A stretch of DNA of 64,000 bases, from positions 30,652,833 to 30,716,832 of the forward strand of contig NC_087062.1 in the NCBI RefSeq assembly GCF_963678635.1, given 5' to 3'. This document shows positions 10,369 to 21,219 of the stretch, one piece after another; position 1 is the stretch's first letter, and each line of letters begins with the position of its first letter. The notes beneath the pieces are model-generated. The model was not told the origin of the DNA. It was given only the letters and a program-made list of their open reading frames with translations, and searched no databases. The translations under genes were made by a program, and so were the position numbers. Origin of the DNA: Symsagittifera roscoffensis. Taxonomy: Eukaryota > Xenacoelomorpha > Acoela > Convolutidae.

Positions 10369-10686
10369 TTTCAAGAAAAAATCTTATCTTTTGCTTTTAA
10401 TTGAATCATGATGTCGAAAAACAAGAAAAAAACACGCAAAATTTGTAATCAACAAACGCATTCAGAACCAAATTGATTGTTGTTAATTCAATTAGAGAAC
10501 AACCCAATAAAAATATCAGATTTTACAGCAAACGCGCATAAAAAAGTTGACAAAAGCAAGAGACGTTCACATGAAAACAGTTCATTCGAGTTGTTTTTTA
10601 GTTTTGGGGAAAAAAAAATTTTGTGCGATCACGGAAAGGATGGGAACAGACACAAAAAAGAGTCAAAGAACTAACAGACAAGGCAC

Positions 10687-10759
10687 GCGACCATGGAGTA
10701 ATCGGCAGCGCGAAAGTCTCACAAACTCAAAGTCTTGAATTCGAGCCCCATTGGTCGCA
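10687..10759 (+). pseudogene. Alpha tRNA-Met body with CAC anticodon
   Basis: D stem GAGT, G15A, loop CTCACAA, T stem TTGAA/CCCAT. Acceptor intact. Confidence 0.75.
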
Positions 10760-10957
10760 GCTCAAGAAAAAAAATTAATTTGCATGATATCGAACTTAAA
10801 ATTTTTTTAAAAAAAAGAAAAAAATTACAAGCAAAAACTATAATCCACTGAAGCGTTTAGAACTGAAATAATTGTTGTTTGCTGAATAATAAATCAATTA
10901 TTTAAAAATATCGGACTCTCGAGCAAGCGGGCAAAAAAAAGGATGACAAACTCAAAA

Positions 10958-11014
10958 CAGCAGCGCGTAGGACTCATAATCCTAAGGTAGTGAGTTCGAA
11001 TCTCATATGTCGCA
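10958..11014 (+). pseudogene. Beta tRNA-Met remnant
   Basis: As 10312: paired TAGGA/TCCTA stem around CAT, T-stem strand CTCAT. Confidence 0.8.
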
Positions 11015-11334
11015 TTTCAAGAAAAAATCTTATCTTTTGCTTTTAATTGAATTATGATGTCGAAAAACAAGAAAAAAACACGCAAAATTTATAATCAACA
11101 AACGCATTCAGAACCAAATTGATTGTTGTTAGTTCAATTGGAAAACAACCCAATAAAAATATCAGATTTCAAAGCAGTCGCGCAAAATAAGGTTGACAAA
11201 TGCAAGAGATGTTCACATGAGAACAGTTCATTTGAGTTTATTTTTTAGTTTTGGGAAAAACTAAATTTTTGTGCGATCACGGAAAGGATAGGAACAGACA
11301 CAAAAAAGAGTCAAAGAACTAACAGACAAGGAAC

Positions 11335-11407
11335 GGGAACATGGCGCAGTCGGCAGCGCGAAAGTCTCATAATCTTAGAGTCATGAGTTCCAGCCCCATT
11401 GGTTGCA
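11335..11407 (+). pseudogene. Alpha tRNA-Met, decayed
   Basis: GGGAACA (C2G, C5A) against TGGTTGC, CAT, variable region GAGTC, T stem ATGAG/CCCAT, T loop TTCCAGC (B-box G57C). Confidence 0.75.
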
Positions 11408-11603
11408 GCGCAAAAAAAAATTTATTTGCATGATATCGAACTTAAAACTTTTTTTAAAAAAATGAAAAAAATTTAAGCAAAAACTATAATCCACTGAAGC
11501 GTTTAGAACCGAAATAATTGTTGTTTGTTTAATAATAAATCAATTATTTTAAAATATCGGACTCTCGAGCAAGCGGGCAACAAAAGGATGACAAACTCAA
11601 AAA

Positions 11604-11660
11604 CGGCAGCGCATAAGACTCGTAATCTAAAGGTCGTGAGTTCGAGCCTCACATGTCGCA
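11604..11660 (+). pseudogene. Beta tRNA remnant, anticodon CGT
   Basis: Positions 17-73, loop CTCGTAA, 3' stem strand TCTAA, T arm and B box intact. Confidence 0.8.
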
Positions 11661-11962
11661 GTTCAAGAAAAAAAATTCCTTTGCTTTTAATCGAATTATG
11701 AAAAAAAACACGCAAAACTTATAATCGACTAACGCATTCAGAACCAAATTGATTGTTGTTAGTTCATTTGAAAATCAACCTATTAAAAACATCAGATTTT
11801 ACAGCAGTCGCGCAAAAAGAGGTTGACAAATGCAAGATATGTTCACATGAAAACAGTTCATTTGAGTTAATTTTTTGGTTTTGGGAAAAAAAAATTTAGT
11901 GCGATCACCAAAAGGATGGAAACAGACACAAGAAAGAGTCAAAGAACTAACAGACAACCAAC

Positions 11963-12035
11963 GCGAACATGGCGCAGTCGATAGCGCGAACGTCTCATTA
12001 TCTTAAAGTCGTGAGTTCGAGCCCCATTGGTCCTA
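11963..12035 (+). pseudogene. Alpha tRNA-Met, decayed
   Basis: C5A, D loop AGTCGATA, anticodon CAT in loop CTCATTA, T-stem strand CCCAT, acceptor 3' strand TGGTCCT leaves two end mismatches. Confidence 0.75.
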
Positions 12036-12237
12036 GCTCAAGAAAAAAATTTTATTTGCATGATATCGAACTTAAAACTTCTTTTTTACAAAAATGAAAA
12101 AAAAATACAAGCTAAATATATAATCCATTGAAGCGTTTGGAACCGAAATAATTGTTATTTGTTTTATAATAAATCAATTATTTAAAATTATCGGACTCTC
12201 GAGCAACCGGGCAAAAAAAGGATGCCAAACTCAAAAA

Positions 12238-12294
12238 CGGCAGAGCATAAGACTCATAACCTTAAGGTCGTGAGTTCAAGCCTCACATGTCGCA
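12238..12294 (+). pseudogene. Beta tRNA-Met remnant
   Basis: Positions 17-73, CAT, TAAGA/CCTTA stem, T loop TTCAAGC, ends CATGTCGCA. Confidence 0.8.
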
Positions 12295-12621
12295 CTTCAG
12301 GAAAAAATTTTCTTTTGCTTTTTTATCGAATTATGAAATATCGAAAAACAAGAAGAGAAAAAAAACACGCAAAACTTATAATCAACTAACGTATTCAGAA
12401 CCAAATTGATTGTTGTTAGTTCAATTAGAAAACAACCCAATAAAACTATCAGATTTTACAGCAGTCGCGCAAAATAAGGTTGACAAATGCAAGAGATGTT
12501 CACATGAGAACAGTTCATTTGAGTTTATTTTTTAGTTTTGGGAAAAACTAAATTTTTGTGCGATCGCGGAAAGGATAGGAACAGACACAAAAAAGAGTCA
12601 AAGAACTAACAGACAAGGAAC

Positions 12622-12694
12622 GGGAACATGGCGCAGTCGGCAGCGCGAAAGTATCATAATCTTAGAGTCATGAGTTCCAGCCCCATTGGTTGCA
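12622..12694 (+). pseudogene. Alpha tRNA-Met, decayed
   Basis: Like 11335 (GGGAACA, TTCCAGC) with an additional C32A in the anticodon loop (ATCATAA). Confidence 0.75.
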
Positions 12695-12890
12695 GCGCAA
12701 AAAAAAATTTATTTGCATGATATCGAACTTAAAACTTTTTTTAAAAAAATGAAAAAAATTTAAGCAAAAACTATAATCCACTGAAGCGTTTAGAACCGAA
12801 ATAATTGTTGTTTGTTTAATAATAAATCAATTATTTTAAAATATCGGACTCTCGAGCAAGCGGGCAACAAAAGGATGACAAACTCAAAAA

Positions 12891-12947
12891 CGGCAGCGCA
12901 TAAGACTCGTAATCTAAAGGTCGTGAGTTCGAGCCTCACATGTCGCA
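12891..12947 (+). pseudogene. Beta tRNA remnant, anticodon CGT
   Basis: As 11604 (1,287 bp upstream): CGT, strand TCTAA, T arm intact. Confidence 0.8.
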
Positions 12948-13249
12948 GTTCAAGAAAAAAATTTCCTTTGCTTTTAATCGAATTATGAAAAAAAACACGC
13001 AAAACTTATAATCGACTAACGCATTCAGAACCAAATTGATTGTTGTTAGTTCATTTGAAAATCAAAATATTAAAAACATCAGATTTTACAGCAGTCGCGC
13101 AAAAAGAGGTTGACAAATGCAAGATATGTTCACATGAAAACAGTTCATTTGAGTTAATTTTTTGGTTTTGGGAAAAAAAAATTTAGTGCGATCACCAAAA
13201 GGATGGAAACAGACACAAGAAAGAGTCAAAGAACTAACAGACAAGCAAC

Positions 13250-13322
13250 GCGAACATGGCGCAGTCGATAGCGCGAACGTCTCATTATCTTAAAGTCGTG
13301 AGTTCGAGCCCCATTGGTCCTA
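13250..13322 (+). pseudogene. Alpha tRNA-Met, decayed
   Basis: As 11963: C5A, D loop AGTCGATA, CAT, strand CCCAT, acceptor strand TGGTCCT. Confidence 0.75.
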
Positions 13323-13524
13323 GCTCAAGAAAAAAATTTTATTTGCATGATATCGAACTTAAAACTTCTTTTTTACAAAAATGAAAAAAAAATACAAGCA
13401 AAAACTATAATCCATTGAAGCGTTTGGAACCGAAATAATTGTTATTTGTTTTATAATAAATCAATTATTTAAAATTATCGGACTCTCGAGCAACCGGGCA
13501 AAAAAAGGATGCCAAACTCAAAAA

Positions 13525-13581
13525 CGGCAGAGCATAAGACTCATAACCTTAAGGTCGTGAGTTCAAGCCTCACATGTCGCA
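13525..13581 (+). pseudogene. Beta tRNA-Met remnant
   Basis: As 12238: CAT, TAAGA/CCTTA, T loop TTCAAGC. Confidence 0.8.
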
Positions 13582-13859
13582 CTTCAAGAAAAAATTTTCT
13601 TTTGCTTTTTATCGAACTATGAAATATCGAAAAACAAGAAGAGAAAAAAAACACGCAAAACTTATAATCAACTAACGTATTCAGAACCAAATTGATTGTT
13701 GTTAGTTCAATTAGAAAACAACCCAATAAAACTATCAGATTTTACAGCAGTCGCGCAAAAAGAGGTTGACAAATGCAAGAGTTGTTCACAAGAAAACACT
13801 TCATTTGAGTTTTTTTTTAGTTTTGGGAAAAAACTAAATTTTTGTGCAATCACCGAAAG

Positions 13860-13875
13860 GATGGGAACCAACTGC
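13860..13875 (+). other. Deletion joint that removed an alpha tRNA
   Basis: The alpha leader breaks at GATGGGAACC and continues directly as CAACTGCAGCTTTTAGAACC, the sequence that normally lies well downstream of the tRNA. The tRNA and both flanks between are missing. The short AACCAAC/AACAG similarity at the joint suggests short-homology deletion. Confidence 0.8.
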
Positions 13876-13981
13876 AGCTTTTAGAACCGAAATAAATGTT
13901 GTAAGTTTAATAATAAATCATTTCTTGAAAAATATCGGGTTATCGAGCAAACGCGCTAAAAGAGGGCTTAAAGACGCAAAA

Positions 13982-14038
13982 CGGCAGCGCGTAAGTCTCA
14001 TAATCTTAAGGCTGTGAGTTCGCGCCTCACAGGTCGCA
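13982..14038 (+). pseudogene. Beta tRNA-Met remnant
   Basis: Positions 17-73, CAT with TAAGT/TCTTA, T loop TTCGCGC, ends AGGTCGCA. Leader is AGAGGGCTTAAAGACGC, a second beta leader type. Confidence 0.8.
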
Positions 14039-14373
14039 AATCAAGAAAAACTTTTTCTTTTGCTTTTTAATCGAATTATGAAATCTCAAAAATCAAGAAA
14101 AAAACAAAAAAAGAAAAAACACGCAAAACTTATAATCAACTAACGCGTTCAGAACCAAATTGGTTGTTGTTAGTTCAATTAAAAATCAACCCATTAAAAA
14201 TATCAGATTTTCCGCAGTCGCGCAAAAAGAGGGTGACAAATGCAAGAGATCTTCACATGAAAACAGTTCATTTTAGTGTTTTTAGTTTTGGAAAGAAAAC
14301 TAAATTTTTGTGTGATCACCGAAATAATGGGAACAGACACAAAAAAGAGTAGAAGAATTAACAGGTAACCAAC

Positions 14374-14446
14374 GCGACCATAGCGCAGTCGGCAGAGCGT
14401 AAGTCTCATAATCTTAAGGTCGTGAGTTCGAGTCTCACTGATCACA
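14374..14446 (+). tRNA. tRNA-Met (CAT), near-consensus, acceptor mismatches
   Basis: Unlike most alpha copies it has the consensus anticodon stem, variable region and T stem. Changes G9A, C23A, C60T, and G68A/G71A in the acceptor 3' strand (TGATCAC) give two mismatches. Confidence 0.55.
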
Positions 14447-14644
14447 GTTCAAAAAAAAAACATTTTTTTTGCTTCATTTCCAACTATGAAAATTTAAAAG
14501 TATTGGAAAAAATACAAACAAAAACTTTTATCAACTGAAGCGTTTAGAACCGAAAAAAAGTTGTTAGTTTAATAATAAATCAATTCTTTAAAATTACGAG
14601 GTTATCGATAAATCTCGCTAAAAGAGGGCGTAGAAACGCAAAAA

Positions 14645-14692
14645 CGGCAGCGCGTAAGTCTCATTTTCTTAGTTCGAGCCTCACATTTCGCA
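14645..14692 (+). pseudogene. Beta tRNA remnant, 48 nt
   Basis: Nine nucleotides of variable region and T stem are missing. CAT in loop CTCATTT. The joint coincides with a switch from 23.9-kb-type sequence on the left to 5.7-kb-type sequence on the right, so it is a recombination joint. Confidence 0.75.
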
Positions 14693-15022
14693 GTTCAAGA
14701 AAAAAAATTTTCATTGCTTCTAATCGAATATGAAATATCGAAAAACAAGAAAAGAAAAAAAACACGCAAAAAACTTATAATCAACTAACGCATTCAGAAC
14801 CAAATTGATTGTTGTTAGTTCAATTAGAAAACAAACCAAAGAAAATATCACATTTTACAGCAGTGGCGCAAAAAGAGGTTGACAAATGCAAGAGATGTTC
14901 ACATGAAAACAGTTCATTTGAGTTTTCTTTTTTAGTTTTGGGAAAAAACCAATTTTTTGTGCGATCACCGAAAAGATGGGAACAGACACCAAAAAGAGTC
15001 AAAGAACTAACAGTCAAGGAAT

Positions 15023-15095
15023 GCGACCATGGCGCAGTCATCAGCGCGAAAGTCTCAAAATCTTAAAGTCGTGAGTTCGAGCTCCATTGGTCGCA
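15023..15095 (+). pseudogene. Alpha tRNA-Met body with CAA anticodon
   Basis: Acceptor paired, D loop AGTCATCA loses G18 and G19, T27A, CAA, T-stem strand TCCAT. Confidence 0.75.
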
Positions 15096-15287
15096 GATCA
15101 AAAAAAAAACTTTATTTGCATGATATCGAACTTAAAACTTTTTTTTAATGAAAAAATTACAAGCAAAAACTAATCCACCTAAGCGTTTAGAACCGAAATA
15201 ATTGTTGTTTGTTTAATAATATATCAATTTTTTCAAAAATATCGGACTCTCGAGCAAGCGGTCAAAAAAGGATGACAAACTCAAAAA

Positions 15288-15344
15288 CGGCAGCGCGTAT
15301 AACTCATAATGTTAAGGTCGTGAGTTCGAGCCTCACATTTCGCA
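15288..15344 (+). pseudogene. Beta tRNA-Met remnant
   Basis: Positions 17-73, CAT, strand TGTTA, T arm intact. As 6378. Confidence 0.8.
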
Positions 15345-15674
15345 GTTCAAGAAAAAAAATTTTCTTTGCTTCTAATCGAATATGAAATATCGTAAAACAA
15401 GAAAAGAAAAAAAACACGCAAAAAACTTATAATCAACTAACGCATTCAGAACCAAATTGATTGTTGTTAGTTCAATTAGAAAACAACCCAAAGAAAATAT
15501 CACATTTTACAGCAGTGGCGCAAAAAGAGGTTGACAAATGCAAGAGATGTTCACATGAAAACAGTTCATTTGAGTTTTCTTTTTTAGTTTTGGGAAAAAA
15601 CCAATTTTTTGTGCGATCACCGAAAGGATGGGAACAGACACCGAAAAGAGTCAAAGAACTAACAGTCAAGAAAT

Positions 15675-15747
15675 GCGACCATGGCGCAGTCGGCAGCGCG
15701 AAAGTCTCAAAATCTTAAAGTCGTGAGTTCGAGCCCCACTGGTTGCA
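15675..15747 (+). pseudogene. Alpha tRNA-Met body with CAA anticodon
   Basis: GCGACCA/TGGTTGC (one G-T pair), CAA, T-stem strand CCCAC. D arm intact. Confidence 0.7.
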
Positions 15748-15950
15748 GCTCATGAACAAAATTTATTTGCATGATGTCGAACTTGAAACTTTTCTTATTA
15801 AAAAAATGAAAAAATTACAAGCAATTACATAGAAAGTCCACCGAAGCGTTTAGAACCGAAACAAATGTTGTTTGTTTAATGATAAATCAATTATTTAAAA
15901 ATATCGAACTCTCGAGCAAGCGGGCAAAAAAAGGATAACAAACTCAAAAA

Positions 15951-16007
15951 CGGCAGCGCGTAAGACTCATAATCTTAAGGTCGTGAGTTCGAGCTTCACA
16001 GGTCGCT
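15951..16007 (+). pseudogene. Beta tRNA-Met remnant
   Basis: As 8358: CAT, paired stem, strand TTCAC, discriminator T. Confidence 0.8.
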
Positions 16008-16321
16008 GTTCAAGAAAAAAAAATTTCTTTGCTTTCTATCGAATTTTGAAATATCAAGAAACAAAAAAAACAAGCTAAATTTATAATCAACTAACGCATT
16101 CAGAACCAAATTGATTGTTGTTAGTTCAATTGAAAATCAACCCATCAAAAACATCAGATTTTACAGCAATTGCGCAACAAGAGGGTGACAAATGCAAGAA
16201 ATGTTCACATGAAAACAGTTCATTTGAGTTTTTTTATTTATGGGAAAAAACTAAATTTTTGTGCGATCACCGAAAGAATGGGAACAGACACAAAGAGTCA
16301 AAGAACTAACAGACAAGGCAC

Positions 16322-16394
16322 GCGAACATGGCGCAGTCGGAAGCGCGAAAGTCTCAGAATCTTAAAGTCGTGAGTTCGAGCCCCATTGGTCGCA
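16322..16394 (+). pseudogene. Alpha tRNA-Met body with CAG anticodon
   Basis: As 8730: C5A, C20A, CAG, strand CCCAT. Confidence 0.75.
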
Positions 16395-16596
16395 GCTCAA
16401 GAAAAAAAAAGTTGCTTTGCTTGATATCGAACTTGAAACTTTTTTTAAAAAATTGGAAAAAATTACAAGCAAAAACTATAGTCCACTGAAGCGTTTAAAA
16501 CCCAAATAATTGTTGTTTGTTCAATAATAAATCAATTATTTAAAAATATCGGAGTCTCGAGCAAGCGCGCAAGAAAAAGGATGACAAACTCAAAAA

Positions 16597-16652
16597 CGGC
16601 AGCGCGTAAGACTCAAAACATAAAGTAATGAGTTCGAACCTCACATGTCGCA
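16597..16652 (+). pseudogene. Beta tRNA remnant, 56 nt
   Basis: As 9004 with the one-base loss and CTCAAAACATAAAG, but T loop TTCGAAC retained. Confidence 0.75.
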
Positions 16653-16977
16653 GTTCATAAAAAATTTTTTCTTTGCTTTTAACCAAATTATGAAGTATCG
16701 AAAAACAAGAAAAGAAAAAAAAAGGAAAACTTATAATCAAATAACGCATTCAGAATCAAATTGATTGTTGTTAGTTCAATTGAAAATCAACCCATTAAAA
16801 ACATCAGATTTTACCGCAGTCGCGTAAAAAGAGGGTGACAAATGCAAGAGAAGTTCACTTGAAAACAGTTCATTTGAGTTTTTCTTAGTTTTCGGAAAAA
16901 AACTAAACTTCTGTGCGATCACCGAAAGGATGGGAACAGACACAAAAATAGAGTCAAAGAACTAACAGACAAGGCAC

Positions 16978-17050
16978 GCTACCATGGCGCAGTAGGCATC
17001 ATGAAAGTCTCATAATCTTAAAGTCGAGAGCTCGAGCCCCATTGGTCGCA
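16978..17050 (+). pseudogene. Alpha tRNA-Met, broken D arm
   Basis: G3T, D loop AGTAGGCA and strand TCAT, T50A, T54C. CAT kept. Confidence 0.75.
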
Positions 17051-17250
17051 GCTCAAGAAAAAAATATTATTTGCATGATATCGAACTTAAAACTTCTTTT
17101 TTACAAAAATAAAAAAAATACAAGCAAAAACTATAATCCACTGAAGCGTTTAGAACCGAAATAATTGTTGTTTGTTTATTATTAAATCAATTATTTACAA
17201 ATATCGGACTCTCGAGCAAGCGGGAAAAAAAGGATGACGAACTCAAAAAT

Positions 17251-17307
17251 TGGCAGCGCGTAAGACTCATAGTCTTAAGGTCGTGAGCTCGAGCCTCATA
17301 TGTCGCA
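17251..17307 (+). pseudogene. Beta tRNA-Met remnant
   Basis: As 9656: TGGCA start, CAT, T loop CTCGAGC. Confidence 0.8.
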
Positions 17308-17632
17308 GTTCAAGAAAAACTTTTTCCTTTGCTTTAAATCGAATTATGAAATATCGAAAAACAAGAAAAGAAAAAAAACACGCAAAACTGATAATCAACT
17401 AACGCATTTCGAACCAAATTGATTGTTGTTAGTTCAATTAGAAAACAACCCAAAAAAAATATCAGATTTTACAGCAAACGCGCAAAAAAAAGTTGACAAA
17501 AGCAAGAGACGTTCACATGAAAACAGTTCATTCGAGTTGTTTTTTAGTTTTGGGGAAAAAATTTTTTTGTGCGATCACGGAAAGGATGGGAACAGACAAA
17601 AAAAAAAGTCAAAGAACTAACAGACAAGGCAC

Positions 17633-17705
17633 GCGACCATGGAGTAGTCGGCAGCGCGAAAGGCTCACAAACTCAAAGTCTTGAATTCGAGCCCCATTGG
17701 TCGCA
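17633..17705 (+). pseudogene. Alpha tRNA-Met body with CAC anticodon
   Basis: As 10038 with T31G. D stem GAGT, T stem unpaired, acceptor intact. Confidence 0.75.
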
Positions 17706-17906
17706 GCTCAAGAAAAAAAATTAATTTGCATGATATCGAACTTAAAATTTTTTTTAAAAAAAAAGAAAAAAATTACAAGCAAAAACTATAATCCACTGAA
17801 GCGTTTAGAACTGAAATAATTGTTGTTTGCTGAATAATAAATCAATTATTTAAAAATATCGGACTCTCGAGCAAGCGGGCAAAAAAAAGGATGACAAACT
17901 CAAAAA

Positions 17907-17963
17907 CAGCACCGCGTAGAACTCATAATCCTAAGGTAGTGAGTTCGAACCTCACATGTCGCA
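17907..17963 (+). pseudogene. Beta tRNA-Met remnant, recombinant
   Basis: CAT in TAGAA/TCCTA. Left half matches 10312, right half (TTCGAACCTCACATGTCGCAG and flank) matches 16597. Confidence 0.75.
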
Positions 17964-18290
17964 GTTCATGAAAAAATTTTCCTTTGCTTTTAACCAAATT
18001 ATGAAGTATCGAAAAACAAGAAAAGAAAAAAAAAGGAAAACTTATAATCAAATAACGCATTCCGAATCAAATTGATTGTTGTTAGTTTAATTGAAAATCA
18101 ACCCATTAAAAACATCAGATTTTACCGCAGTCGCGTAAAAAGAGGGTGACAAATGCAAGAGAAGTTCACTTGAAAACAGTTCATTTGAGTTTTTTTTTAG
18201 TTTTCGGAAAAAAAACTAAACTTCTGTGCGATCACCGAAAGGATGGGAACAGACACAAAAATAGAGTCAAAGAACTAACAGACAAGGCAC

Positions 18291-18363
18291 GCGACCATGG
18301 CGCAGTAGGCATCATGAAAGTCTCATAATCTTAAAGTCGAGAGCTCGAGCCCCATTGGTCGCA
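18291..18363 (+). pseudogene. Alpha tRNA-Met, broken D arm
   Basis: As 16978 but GCGACCA intact. D loop AGTAGGCA, strand TCAT, T50A, T54C, CAT. Confidence 0.75.
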
Positions 18364-18563
18364 GCTCAAGAAAAAAATATTATTTGCATGATATCGAACT
18401 TAAAACTTCTTTTTTACAAAAATAAAAAAAATACAAGCAAAAACTATAATCCACTGAAGCGTTTAGAACCGAAATAATTGTTGTTTGTTTATTATTAAAT
18501 CAATTATTTACAAATATCGGACTCTCGAGCAAGCGGGAAAAAAAGGATGACGAACTCAAAAAT

Positions 18564-18620
18564 TGGCAGCGCGTAAGACTCATAGTCTTAAGGTCGTGAG
18601 CTCGAGCCTCATATGTCGCA
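18564..18620 (+). pseudogene. Beta tRNA-Met remnant
   Basis: As 17251 at +1,313 bp. CAT kept. Confidence 0.8.
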
Positions 18621-18947
18621 AATCAAGAAAAACTTTTTCCTTTGCTTTAAATCGAATTATGAAATATCGAAAAACAAGAAAAGAAAAAAAAACACGCAAA
18701 ACTGATAATCAACTAACGCATTCCGAACCAAATTGATTGTTGTTAGTTCAATTAGAAAACAACCCAAAAAAAATATCAGATTTTACAGCAAACGCGCAAA
18801 AAAAAGTTGACAAAAGCAAGAGACGTTCACATGAAAACAGTTCATTCGAGTTGTTTTTTAGTTTTGGGGAAAAATTTTTTTTGTGCGATCACCAAAATGA
18901 TGGGAACAGACAAAAAAAAAGAGTCAAAGAACTAACAGACAAGGCAC

Positions 18948-19020
18948 GCGACCATGGAGTAGTCGGCAGCGCGAAAGTCTCACAAACTCAAAGTCTTGAA
19001 TTCGAGCCCCATTGGTCGCA
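18948..19020 (+). pseudogene. Alpha tRNA-Met body with CAC anticodon
   Basis: D stem GAGT, loop CTCACAA, T stem TTGAA/CCCAT. Acceptor intact. Confidence 0.75.
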
Positions 19021-19221
19021 GCTCAAGAAAAAAAATTAATTTGCATGATATCGAACTTAAAATTTTTTTTAAAAAAAAAGAAAAAAATTACAAGCAAAAA
19101 CTATAATCCACTGAAGCGTTTAGAACTGAAATAATTGTTGTTTGCTGAATAATAAATCAATTATTTAAAAATATCGGACTCTCGAGCAAGCGGGCAAAAA
19201 AAAGGATGACAAACTCAAAAA

Positions 19222-19278
19222 CAGCAGCGCGTAGGACTCATAATCCTAAGGTAGTGAGTTCGAATCTCACATGTCGCA
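19222..19278 (+). pseudogene. Beta tRNA-Met remnant
   Basis: Paired TAGGA/TCCTA stem with CAT, T loop TTCGAAT. Confidence 0.8.
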
Positions 19279-19600
19279 TTTCAAGAAAAAATCTTATCTT
19301 TTGCTTTTAATTGAATTATGATGTCGAAAAACAAGAAAAAAACACGCAAAATTTATAATCAACAAACGCATTCAGAACCAAATTGATTGTTGTTAGTTCA
19401 ATTAGAAAATAACCCAAAAAAAATATCAGATTTTACAGCAGTCGCGCAAAAAGAGGTTGACAAATGCAAGAGATGTTCACATGAAAACAGTTCATTTGAT
19501 TTTTTTTTTTTAGTTTTGGTAAAAAACTAAATTTTTGTGCGATCACCGAAAGAATGGGAACAGACACAGAAAAAAGTCAAAGAACCAACAGACAAGGCAG

Positions 19601-19673
19601 GTGACCATTGCGCAGTCGGCAGCGCCAAAGTCTAATAATCTTAAAGTCGTGAGTTGGAGTCCAATTGGTCGCA
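19601..19673 (+). pseudogene. Alpha tRNA-Met body with AAT anticodon
   Basis: C2T, G9T, G26C, loop CTAATAA giving AAT, B box broken (TTGGAGT), T-stem strand CCAAT. Confidence 0.75.
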
Positions 19674-19867
19674 GCTCAAAAAAAACTTATTTGCATGATA
19701 TCGAACTTAAATTTTTTTTTTTAAAATGAAAAAAGTTATGCAAAAACTATAATCCACTGAAGCGTTTAGAACCGAAATAATTGTTGTTTGCTTAATAATA
19801 AATCAATTATTTAAAAATATTGGACTCTCGAGCAAGCGGGCAAAAAAAAGGATGATAACCTCAAAAA

Positions 19868-19924
19868 CAGCAGCGCGTAGGACTCATAATCCTAAGGTAG
19901 TGAGTTCGAATCTCACATGTCGCA
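19868..19924 (+). pseudogene. Beta tRNA-Met remnant
   Basis: As 10312 at +9,556 bp. CAT, paired TAGGA/TCCTA. Confidence 0.8.
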
Positions 19925-20242
19925 TTTCAAGAAAAAATCTTATCTTTTGCTTTTAATTGAATCATGATGTCGAAAAACAAGAAAAAAACACGCAAAATTT
20001 GTAATCAACAAACGCATTCAGAACCAAATTGATTGTTGTTAATTCAATTAGAGAACAACCCAATAAAAATATCAGATTTTACAGCAAACGCGCATAAAAA
20101 AGTTGACAAAAGCAAGAGACGTTCACATGAAAACAGTTCATTCGAGTTGTTTTTTAGTTTTGGGGAAAAAAAAATTTTGTGCGATCACGGAAAGGATGGG
20201 AACAGACACAAAAAAGAGTCAAAGAACTAACAGACAAGGCAC

Positions 20243-20315
20243 GCGACCATGGAGTAATCGGCAGCGCGAAAGTCTCACAAACTCAAAGTCTTGAATTCGA
20301 GCCCCATTGGTCGCA
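20243..20315 (+). pseudogene. Alpha tRNA-Met body with CAC anticodon
   Basis: As 10687 at +9,556 bp: GAGT D strand, G15A, CAC. Confidence 0.75.
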
Positions 20316-20515
20316 GCTCAAGAAAAAAAATTAATTTGCATGATATCGAACTTAAAATTTTTTTAAAAAAAAGAAAAAAAATTACAAGCAAAAACTATAA
20401 TCCACTGAAGCGTTTAGAACTGAAATAATTGTTGTTTGCTGAATAATAAATCAATTATTTAAAAATATCGGACTCTCGAGCAAGCGGGCAAAAAAAAGGA
20501 TGACAAACTCAAAAA

Positions 20516-20572
20516 CAGCAGCGCGTAGGACTCATAATCCTAAGGTAGTGAGTTCGAATCTCATATGTCGCA
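20516..20572 (+). pseudogene. Beta tRNA-Met remnant
   Basis: As 10958: CAT, TAGGA/TCCTA, strand CTCAT. Confidence 0.8.
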
Positions 20573-20892
20573 TTTCAAGAAAAAATCTTATCTTTTGCTT
20601 TTAATTGAATTATGATGTCGAAAAACAAGAAAAAAACACGCAAAATTTATAATCAACAAACGCATTCAGAACCAAATTGATTGTTGTTAGTTCAATTAGA
20701 AAACAACCCAATAAAAATATCAGATTTTACAGCAGTCGCGCAAAAAGAGGTTGACAAATGCAAGAGATATTCACATGAAAACAGTTCATTTGATTATTTT
20801 TTTAGTTTTGGGAAAAAACTAAATTTTTGTGCGATCACCGAAAGAATGGGAACAGACACAGAAAAAAGTCAAAGAACCAACAGACAAGGCAG

Positions 20893-20965
20893 GCGACCAT
20901 TGCGCAGTCGGCAGCGCCAAAGTCTAGTAATCTTAAAGTCGTGAGTTGGAGTCCAATTGGTCGCA
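20893..20965 (+). pseudogene. Alpha tRNA-Met body with AGT anticodon
   Basis: GCGACCA intact, G9T, G26C, loop CTAGTAA giving AGT, B box broken (TTGGAGT). Confidence 0.75.
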
Positions 20966-21160
20966 GCTCAAAAAAAAACTTATTTGCATGATATCGAACT
21001 TATTTTTTTAAAAAAAAAATGAAAAAAGTTATGCAAAAACTATAATCCACTGAAGCGTTTAGAACCGAAATAATTGTTGTTTGCTTAATATTAAATCAAT
21101 TATTTAAAAAAATCGGACTCTCGAGCAAGCGGGCAAAAAAAAAGATTACAAACTCAAAAA

Positions 21161-21203
21161 CGGCAGCGCGTAAGACTCATAATCTTAAGGTCGTGAGCTC
21201 GAA
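21161..21203 (+). pseudogene. Beta tRNA-Met remnant, 3'-truncated
   Basis: Positions 17 to about 58, CAT with paired TAAGA/TCTTA. It breaks inside the T loop (CTCGAA) and joins the leader of the next alpha tRNA, whose gene starts 17 nt downstream. The normal alpha leader is missing. Confidence 0.75.
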
Positions 21204-21219
21204 ACGGCAGACAATGCAC

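Larger units (their letters stand above)
12622..14670 (+). repeat. Segmental duplication, copy 1 (partner 21857-23910)
   Basis: Loci 12622, 12891, 13250, 13525, 13982, 14374 and 14645 recur at 21857, 22129, 22488, 22762, 23219, 23613 and 23884 (offset 9,235-9,239 bp), including a shared deletion joint that removed one alpha tRNA. Confidence 0.85.
15951..17963 (+). repeat. Segmental duplication, copy 2 (partner 8358-10368)
   Basis: Same series of loci as 8358-10368 in the same order, 7.59 kb downstream. Within the last locus (17907) the 3' side switches to the flank seen after 9004 and 16597, so the block end is a recombination point inside a tRNA remnant. Confidence 0.85.

Noticed and set aside
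20843-20970. A true tRNA-Thr(AGT) gene at 20893.
   Set aside because: The body is the same tRNA-Met alpha copy with a mutated loop, broken T loop (TTGGAGT) and G26C. The anticodon change is decay.
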